Shown here: one piece after another, positions 57,701 through 64,000 of the stretch | Numbering within the stretch: the first letter of the stretch is position 1 | Layout of the letters: each line of letters opens with the position of its first letter | NCBI GenBank assembly: GCA_963693305.1 | Contig: OY855905.1 | Span: 20,882,437 to 20,946,436 of the forward strand | Length of the DNA stretch: 64,000 bases | Direction: 5' to 3' | Source of the DNA: Meandrina meandrites | Taxonomy: Eukaryota > Cnidaria > Anthozoa > Scleractinia > Meandrinidae | Notes under the pieces: model-generated | Told to the model about the DNA's origin: nothing | Seen by the model: the letters and a program-made list of their open reading frames with translations, nothing else | Databases searched by the model: none | Position numbers and translations under genes: made by a program

Positions 57701-60700
57701 AGGTTCAGAGTCGTAAAATTAAGAAGTTACCAGATATCTTAGCATTCAACTGTGGCATGGAACACGCCAAGGAAGTCGACTTTTGGAGAATGCAACAACA
57801 GGTTAGTATGTCTGTAATGCAATATTTATAGCAGGGAGACGAAAAGTCGTGTGCATTCAAGTGAATGAACCAGTTTGAAAACCTTTAGTGAAAGGAACTT
57901 CACCTGCAATATCAATAAATAAAACTTTATTCAAGTGTCAAATTTCGTAGCTTGTGGAAAAATACCCCTTCTACTAATTGTGGGCACCTAAAAAATTACT
58001 TACAAATAACTCATTGATAAGAAAAATTAACACAATACTTTTTAAATGATCTACCTCAAGACTTAAACGAATCCAGTTTGAGTTGAACACAGTTTTAATT
58101 CGTAAAAATCTGTAACAGAAAACCTGACTTAACAGGGGTTCATTCAAGTCAGTGAACAACCTTCATAAGCAACGTTTTTAAAGAAAACAACTTTTAAACC
58201 CGCATATTTAACCGTAAAGTTAATAACGTGTTTATTAGCTTTGTCCTGTATAGCGTGTTACAAAAAAAACGCACTAAAGTGAATGGCTGTTTTTTTAGTT
58301 ACTAGATCCGCCAAAACCTGAAGAGAAACCCACAGTCGCTCCATCAGCCGGCCGAGCTTGTAGATATGGGGATGCTTGTACCAGACCAGACTGCAAGTTT
58401 AGACACGACAGAGACGTGACGTCAGAGGATGGGTATGTTTAAGTTAATACTCAGACGTGGATGTTCGCGCGTTCAGTTCTTTCCTAACCTGCGATCACGC
58501 GTTCTCAGTTTTTTTTGTCTGATTTTTACGCGTAACTAGCGAGCGCAGATAAACGAGATGGCGGTTTTTTCCTTAATGGCCGAACTCGCGAGGGAGATAT
58601 ATCCACGTTTTCTCATAAGCAAGCACCTTGACCTAGATTTTTTATTTGTATTTTTCGAAACAGTATTTGGTAGGGAACATTCAGGAAAATTCTCAAAAAA
58701 AAAATCGTTCGACAACTTTTATTTTTGAGGAATCGCCTTAAATCAAATAACGAGATGAAGCCATAACAAGAAAGTTCACGTTACGATAAGCAAGATCGCC
58801 AAGTTTGTGATGATAGTTGGATAGCGCTTTCGGTATCACTGGTATGGTTGGGAGTGATAAGTTGTTGGTGTTGCCGACAAAATGAACCAGTTCTCTTCAG
58901 AGGACAAGTGAAGAAGTTTTCAATTTCAGCAGTCTCTTAAGATTCATTTTACTTTTCTTCCAATTATTTACGCTTGGATTGTTCTTCATCAGGCGAACGG
59001 ACGCTCCCCAGGACGAAGACCTTACTGGTTGGATTCCATTGTCAATAAAGATATCTTTTGATTCAGGTGGAATGCACGTAACTAAGCTTGATGAGGTACT
59101 TTTACATTGTCAGCTATTTGTACAATAATGGTTTATGCTACTTTACTTGTGTAATGTTCGTCTTTTGAAAGGTTCGTTGGTTAGATTTTCTTCAAGTTTA
59201 AAGTTACTTGAAGAATGCGAAGAAACTCGTGTGTAAGGCAAACTAACTATAACAGGTGAATCTTAGGGTTAAAGAGAAAAAAACGTAGCATCTGCAGTGT
59301 GTTCAACAAGTCATGCAGTGGAAAAAAAAACCTGAAAAAAATTCAGCCTTCAACAGCTTTCAAACCCGTGACCTTTGCGGCCGGTTCTGTCGCAAAGATC
59401 ATGGTTCGAATCCCGTTGTTCAGTCTTGAAACAAAATCATTCGAGCGAGAAAAGTATAAAGCAAAAAAAATCGTCGTCTTTTACGACTCATTTTGTGCTT
59501 ATAGTTGTGAACTCTCAGTCTGAAACTAATACTTAGGTTGAGATCGAAATTTCGAGTTTTCATTACATTCGTAGAAGTCATTTGGATTTGGATCAAATTT
59601 TAAGTGTGGACACAGCTCAGAACTCATCTCAGTTTTTTCTTTGTTCTATTTTAGGGTCAGAAAGTAAAGAGCGCAGAGAACGAGCTCGTGTACGACTTGT
59701 TAGCCACTGTGGGTCATGTACAGGACTTCAAATCTGGTGGAAACTTGGTAACTCACATTCATGTTGGAACAACCTACCACAGCCGAAAAGAGGTGCGAAA
59801 TTTATTTTTATAATCTATTTGGTAATATTAATTTCTTGCGCAGTGAAGAGTATGCCGTGTTTTAATATTGGGCTGATAATTTTTCCGTGTGATTAATATG
59901 CGATACCGAAAGCGCTGTCCAGCTATCACAACAAACTTGGCGATCTTGCTTATCTTAACGTGAACTTTCTTGTTCTGGGCTTCACCCCTTTGTTTAATTT
60001 AAGGTGATTCCTCAGAAATAAAACTTTTTGAACGAATTTTTTGGGAACTTTCCTGAATGTTTCGAAAAATACAAATAAAAATTACAGGTCAGTGTGCTCG
60101 TTTATGAGAAAACGTTGATATATCTCCCTCGCCATTTTGTTTATGGACACTTTGCAGAAATGGCGTCGGCATTTGAATAACAATACTTATACATGCTAAG
60201 CCTCACATTCACGTAAAAAATCTTTTGTCTAGAAACATCCACACGAGGCTTAGGTTGTACAAAGTATTGTTATTCAAATTTGGGCGACATTTATGCAAAG
60301 TGTCTATGCGCGCTCGCTAGTTACGTGAAAAATTCTGCGCAGTAAGCATGCGCAATGCAATACTAAGGAATCACGTTAAATTTTAATCACAGACCCAAAC
60401 GAAAGTTCTTAAAATGTTCTTTTTTACTTCTGACCTAAACCCGCCTCCAATAGGTTCTATACGCTAACGATCGTTAACGTGACTGTACTTCGTTGCGATA
60501 GTGGTGATATAATTGCTTTGTTTTCGCGCACGCTTCGTTAGTGGTAAGAAGTGAAAGGCAGGCTGTAACCGCCGATAGAAATGTTCTCTTTCCTCTTTTT
60601 CAGGGCGTCACATGCAGTCAGTGGTACCTGTTCAACGATTTCGCCATCACTCCTATATCATCGGTAAGCAGTAACTTATTGCTTTCGCATCTAACAGTGA

Positions 60701-61526
60701 TGAACAGCTCGCTTCCTTGCATGAATAGAATTTCAAAGACACAGATCGTACAATTGGTGAAACGTACGGGAAACTTTGCATGTGCCAATCGTAAGTTTTG
60801 GTAACATCATCATATTCCTGATTGGCTTAGAATGGTTTTCACCTGATTGTCTAAAGTAACAGGCGTTTGCTTTGGTTTTGCATTACTACGCTCAGTGATT
60901 TCGCGCCACTTTCCCAACCAATCAGAAGTAAAACCTAAACCAAACACGACTTCCTCGCGCACGTTTTCCCGCGCTTTGTGCCCGCTACATGTATTTGCTT
61001 CGAGTTTTGATTGGTTCACTGGATTGCCTGCGTCCTTTGTGATTGGCTAGAGTGATTACTTTGGATTTGGTTTTACGACACTCACTTGAAAACTGCTCTG
61101 AGTACGTTGTGGTTGTTTTGTAGATCAATTGCAGAGAAAATACAAGGCTAAAACCAAAGAAAGTACAATCATTTTTTAAATCTAGTCATATAAGCTTATT
61201 CTTGATCCACTGATGAAGGGCCAAGCCCGAAACTCTTTGGTTTTTTAAAACTATTTTGGCACTAATATTTAACATTTTTCTCAAGCTATTTATACTCCTA
61301 TTTTTGCCTGTTTCGGCCTTATCTTAAATTTCTTGAAGATGTATTAGCGTGTGTCAGTCTAGAACGCCTTACCGAAGTGCTCTCGAATGTCCAATAATTT
61401 TAAGAAAATAAAGTTACTCTTTGATTTCTCTTTAGAACGATGCAGTTCATTTTTCGCTGGATTGGAAACTCCCATGCGCTGTTGTGTTCACACGGAGAGA
61501 TATAAATGGTCGTCACGAAACCTCGA
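51732..61526 (+). CDS. PAN2: PAN2 exons 11-26: linker and UCH-like pseudo-protease domain
   Basis: Exons: 51732-51782, 51874-51970, 52808-52891, 53309-53471, 53779-53873, 54191-54319, 55222-55371, 55541-55596, 55729-55874, 56360-56466, 57703-57801, 58299-58432, 58993-59095, 59655-59792, 60604-60663, 61436-61526. The linker holds IGYAPNP and VEIKYSKLG. The UCH-like domain begins EDFDFKHYN and has [20 protein letters not shown], where the catalytic Cys position of true USPs is Ala (about residue 513), as in all PAN2. CRCGNES and [10 protein letters not shown] supply the structural zinc Cys pairs. FWRMQQQ and [11 protein letters not shown] are further family marks. The junction of exons 13 and 14 is uncertain: donor at 52886 or 52891 and acceptor before 53294 or 53309; the frame favours 52891. 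Exon 20 uses the TAG before 56360. Confidence 0.9.
52560..52718. mobile_element. CAGTGGCGGATCC-family short element, copy 2
   Basis: CAGTGGCGGATCCAG and CTGGATCCGCCACTG are perfect inverted ends 159 bases apart. The inside matches the inverted copy at 36969-37139 (GAATGTTGAATTC, TTCAAAGAAAATGCGCTAT). In PAN2 intron 12. Confidence 0.8.
52995..53165. repeat. GC-rich inverted repeat in PAN2 intron 13
   Basis: AGCCTGGCTGGCTGGCGGGA and TCCCGCCAGCTACGCAGGC are inverted copies bracketing a GC-rich core (CCCGCGCGAGG, CGCGCGGCTTCGCCGCC). It resembles a short DNA transposon end pair. It precedes the uncertain acceptor of exon 14. Confidence 0.5.
54880..55070. mobile_element. SINE-like element
   Basis: The block ACTGCGTTGTGTTCTTGGG, AAGACACTTTACTC, GCCTCTCTCCACC and GTATAAATGGGTACTGGCGA has the look of the conserved central region of tRNA-derived animal SINEs, and GGTTCGACT upstream resembles a Pol III B box. 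I could not define the ends or a target duplication. Confidence 0.5.
56884..57638. mobile_element. 755-bp element with GGCTT..CACTAGCGAC ends flanked by TTAA
   Basis: TTAA at 56880-56883 and 57639-57642 flanks AGGCTTCATTTCTTTCACTA at the left and the mirrored TAGTGAAAACAAGCCT at the right. Internally, several GCGACAGAG / CTCCGTCGC and GTCGGAG blocks are repeated in both orientations. No transposase. Located in PAN2 intron 20. Confidence 0.7.
58299..58432 (+). CDS. PAN2: PAN2 exon 22: CCCH zinc finger inserted in the UCH-like domain
   Basis: This exon encodes a Pro-rich lead-in, then [16 protein letters not shown], that is C-x5-C-x4-C-x3-H, at about residues 770-785. The spacing is that of the Nab2/ZC3H14 class of poly(A)-binding fingers rather than the C-x8-C-x5-C-x3-H Tis11 type. 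It falls between FWRMQQQ (exon 21) and the segment [10 protein letters not shown] (exon 23). In human PAN2, as I recall it, the same place is a short Lys-rich stretch without such a finger. Splice sites are normal (TTTTTTTAG acceptor, GTATGT donor) and phases fit both neighbours, so the exon should be in the normal transcript. A role in poly(A) recognition is inference. Confidence 0.85.
58530..58850. repeat. dispersed repeat in PAN2 intron 22, inverted partner of 59918-60370
   Basis: The stretch from GCGAGGGAGATATATCC to AAGCAAGATCGCCAAGTTTG, TTGGATAGCGCTTTCGGTAT matches, in reverse orientation, the sequence at 59918-60140. The order of blocks is preserved (AAAATACAAATAAA, GGAATCACC, GAACTTTC). 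Confidence 0.75.
59325..59440. mobile_element. two tRNA-SINE fragments head to head
   Basis: TTTGCGGCCGG lies between CCTGAAAAAAATTCAGCCTT...TTTCAAACCCGTGACC on one side and GATCATGGTTCGAATCCCGT on the other. Each half carries a Pol III B-box-like GGTTCGAA or its complement. The arrangement is an imperfect palindrome of two SINE parts. In PAN2 intron 23. Confidence 0.45.
59918..60370. repeat. dispersed repeat in PAN2 intron 24, with a nested inverted element
   Basis: This is the reverse-orientation partner of 58530-58850. The copy is interrupted at about 60171-60285 by a smaller inverted repeat (TTTGAATAACAATACTT / AGTATTGTTATTCAAA), after which GCTCGCTAGTTACG resumes the match to GTAACTAGCGAGCGC in the first copy. 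Confidence 0.65.
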
Positions 61527-61628
61527 GTGAGTAGTTACAATTGCCCCAGTTCGTACCATCGGTTTTTATGTAATGATAGCAAACAAAACTAATTCTACTG
61601 AAATCACTTTGCTTTGTTCTTGCAACAG

Positions 61629-61987
61629 TCAATCAGAGAATCGATGACAGCGTACTGTACCAAGATGTCTCCCTGGTTAGAAGAGGAAGTGTGTCCCGGG
61701 AGTTCACCCCCCTGGGAACTGATGAGTTGCCGAACGAGGGAGATCTTGTGGGGTTGGACGCCGAATTTGTTACACTGAATCAGGTGCGAAGATGTCTCCA
61801 CGGTTCTCGGGCACTGCTTTCTGTGAGTTATTTACCCCGGCTAAGGGTCTGCCTGTGGCCCGGTGTTTTTTTTTTTCAGCTGTGTTTCATGTTAGAGACA
61901 TAGTGTCCTAATGAGAAGCATACTGGACTACGATTAAAAAACTCTTATCTTTTATTTCAATCGTGTTCTTCTATTCCACCGAATTCA

Positions 61988-62057
<70 letters not shown>

Positions 62058-64000
62058 TTTATAACGCGCAAATTTCATAAAATGTTCAAATGCGCATAAC
62101 AAGATTAAAAACGGAAAGAAGTCTAAAAAGCTAAAATTACAATTAAAAGTGAACTTACAATAATATAAAAGCAACTTTGATAAAAATGCGTGACGAAAAA
62201 GGCGTTTTAGCTTAGCTTTAAAAATACTAACAGTGCTGGCGCTTCTTATATTAAGTGGTAGCAAATTCCATAGTTTTGGTGCAGCATGCAGAGGTAAAAG
62301 AACGGTCACCAACGTTAGCTTTTGATTTAAAACGCGGATAACTAAGTATAAATTTATCGCTTAAAGGAGCTCTGTCACGGGGATTTCGCGGATTTTTTGT
62401 CTAAACTGTTCTGAAATTAGTGGTGTGCAACTTAACCCATGAAAATCATTACCTTTGAACATCCAATGGAAGTTATATCCTTAATATTGTGGATAGAAAT
62501 CTAACTACGGCTATAAATATCGATTTTTTGTAGACGTGCGGAAACAACTTGAAAAGTTTAGCTAAACTTTTTTTTAAATGTAATTTAAAGTTGTCCATTC
62601 ACACTTCTTTTTGGCTCGACCGCGAAGATTGCATTACGAGTCACGGACAGTTTGTGACGTGTCATGCATGACGAGTCAACATCTGCGCAAACGACAAAAT
62701 TGGAAGTTCTTTGTTTTTGTGTTTTAGGAGGAAGCTGAGATAAGGAGCGATGGTACGCGGTCTACAATAAAGCCGAGTCAAATGAGTGTGGCTCGTGTTA
62801 CTGTTGTCCGGGGGTAAGATAGAATTTAAACCAAAGAATACCACAGTTTACATTGCAATGAAATTATGGGTTACTTACAGACGTTGCAAGCGTGCACTTC
62901 TGGGTGCTTCAGCTAAAACTTTCCAATCTTTTAGATTTCCATTTATGCCATTGCTGTCTAATTTCGTCTAGTGTTTTTTTTTCCTCTTTCTTGTTTTCTT
63001 CTTTACGCTTCTCACGACACCTATCGCTTTTAAAATGTCAAAACTCTAGCAGGAAAGTTTTGACACAGTTCTTCAATGTGAAGGATATTTCTTCTAGCAA
63101 GCAACCACCCCCTGTAAGATAATCATTTCTCTTCCTTGAATGTTCGCCTCCTTAGACTTCTAAGACGTGCAACGAAAGAAACCATTTGTTTTCTTTGGAG
63201 TATGAGAACATTCTATTCTGACATTTAGCTTAAGTGGCGTTTATACAAATTCCTCTGTAAACAACGAACAGTCAAAGCCCGTTACTCATTCAAATATTTT
63301 TTCCTTTCTAGAGAAGGCCCATTAGCTGGCGTGCCTTTTATAGATGACTACATTTCAACGACAGAACAGGTTAGTGTGTGACTTGTCTTGGAGCTCATCA
63401 GACGTTGTTTTATGATGCTGTGCCTACTCACTTTGGCGTTAAAATAACGAAATGATTGTGGATATCTTTCAAAACTTATGTCCTTCAAACCGAAAACTTG
63501 GCTTAGGTATGATAGTGTAAAATTAGATATTCAGACGGTGGCAAACAGCTACTGCATTACACAGAAAGCTTGTTCAAAGGCACGGTTTTGCTGCAAAGCT
63601 GAAAAACTAAAACGCATCTATTAAAACATTGATATTAAAAAAATATAAGTATTTATTTTCTGCCCACAATTACGCTAACAGCAGGACGACATTCTAGACC
63701 GTGTGAATTGTACTTTTAGAAATAAACTGCTATTAAGAAACATTTTCAGTTTGTAATACAGCCGAATTATATTACAAATAACATGTTTCTCAAAAACAGT
63801 TGAGTTCAAGTGGTGTAACACGATCCGTGCTGCTAGCCAAATGTCGGTCCACTTATTCCAGTTTAGAACTCCCTATGGAAGTTTTCATGCTGTAATTTCC
63901 ACTTTTTAGGTTGTGGATTATCTAACAAAGTTCTCCGGTATAAAACCAGGTGACCTGGACGCCACAATGTCCTCCAAGCATCTCACAACACTAAAGACAA
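61629..64000 (+). CDS. PAN2: PAN2 exons 27-30: DEDD exonuclease domain, truncated by the window edge
   Basis: Exons: 61629-61783, 62728-62813, 63312-63369 and 63910 to the window end. Exon 27 carries [18 protein letters not shown], whose Asp and Glu (about residues 968 and 970) are the first metal ligands of the RNase D/DEDD fold. [27 protein letters not shown] and [18 protein letters not shown] follow in family order. The later Asp ligands lie beyond base 64000. Comparison with the roughly 1200-residue human protein implies about 150 residues are missing. Nothing indicates a pseudogene. Confidence 0.92.
61985..62056. repeat. (AAT)n microsatellite
   Basis: About 23 uninterrupted AAT units in PAN2 intron 27. 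The minus-strand poly-Tyr open frame over it is an artefact. It is followed by sequence (to about 62330) that resembles a LINE or other repeat remnant but was not identified. Confidence 0.95.
62361..62572. repeat. dispersed GGAGCTCTGTCACGGGG repeat, copy 2
   Basis: Same orientation as the copy at 3910-4122, with small indels (for example GCGGATTTTTTG against GCAGAGTTTTGG). Located in PAN2 intron 27, between the microsatellite at 61985 and exon 28. Confidence 0.75.

Noticed and set aside
59390..59420. tRNA gene suggested by GGTTCGAATCCCG
   Set aside because: Only a B-box-like arm is present; no cloverleaf or acceptor stem can be formed, and the context is a SINE fragment.
61971..62312. Minus-strand 113-codon frame with a poly-Tyr tract
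   Set aside because: The tract is the (AAT)n microsatellite; the rest looks like repeat remnant without splice or family support.

Overview
The window is eukaryotic genomic DNA: split genes with GT-AG introns, AT-rich introns, microsatellites and many short inverted-repeat transposons, with no prokaryotic gene organisation. Gene content (JAKMIP-like, BNIP3, SFXN2, PAN2) is animal. The repeat spectrum (CAGTGGCGGATCC-ended, CCCGGGGGG-ended and TTAA-flanked short elements, L1-like LINE fragments) and compact intron style suggest a cnidarian, probably an anthozoan such as a stony coral. The species assignment is inference only.

Layout: four protein genes form two head-to-head pairs. (1) 1-18607, minus strand: a JAKMIP-like coiled-coil gene. 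Eighteen exons were traced, every intron is phase 0, and the last exon runs off the left edge as a 1189-codon acidic repeat domain built from MTDL-headed units. (2) 19729-23742, plus strand: a complete seven-exon BNIP3/NIX mitophagy receptor (177 aa). (3) 31059-40239, minus strand: a complete ten-exon sideroflexin-2 (324 aa). (4) 41055 to the right edge, plus strand: PAN2, catalytic subunit of the PAN2-PAN3 deadenylase. Thirty exons (about 1054 codons) were traced and the last part of the exonuclease domain lies beyond the window. BNIP3 and SFXN2 converge on a 7.3 kb stretch dominated by nested DNA transposons.

Functionally, BNIP3 (outer membrane) and SFXN2 (inner membrane) are mitochondrial, PAN2 trims mRNA poly(A) tails, and the JAKMIP-like protein is expected to be cytoskeletal. 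Nothing suggests a single pathway; adjacency is probably incidental apart from the shared promoter regions.

Points most worth a second look: a C-x5-C-x4-C-x3-H zinc finger of the poly(A)-binding Nab2/ZC3H14 type carried on its own exon in the UCH-like domain of PAN2; the MTDL repeat tail on the JAKMIP-like protein; two snap-back hairpins that share a loop but have diverged, still self-complementary arms; at least four different TTAA-flanked non-autonomous elements, one containing a nested element with a perfect 9-bp target duplication; and an inverted repeat pair flanking PAN2 exons 23-24. Exon boundaries were read by eye from splice consensus, reading-frame continuity and remembered family similarity; no alignment was run.
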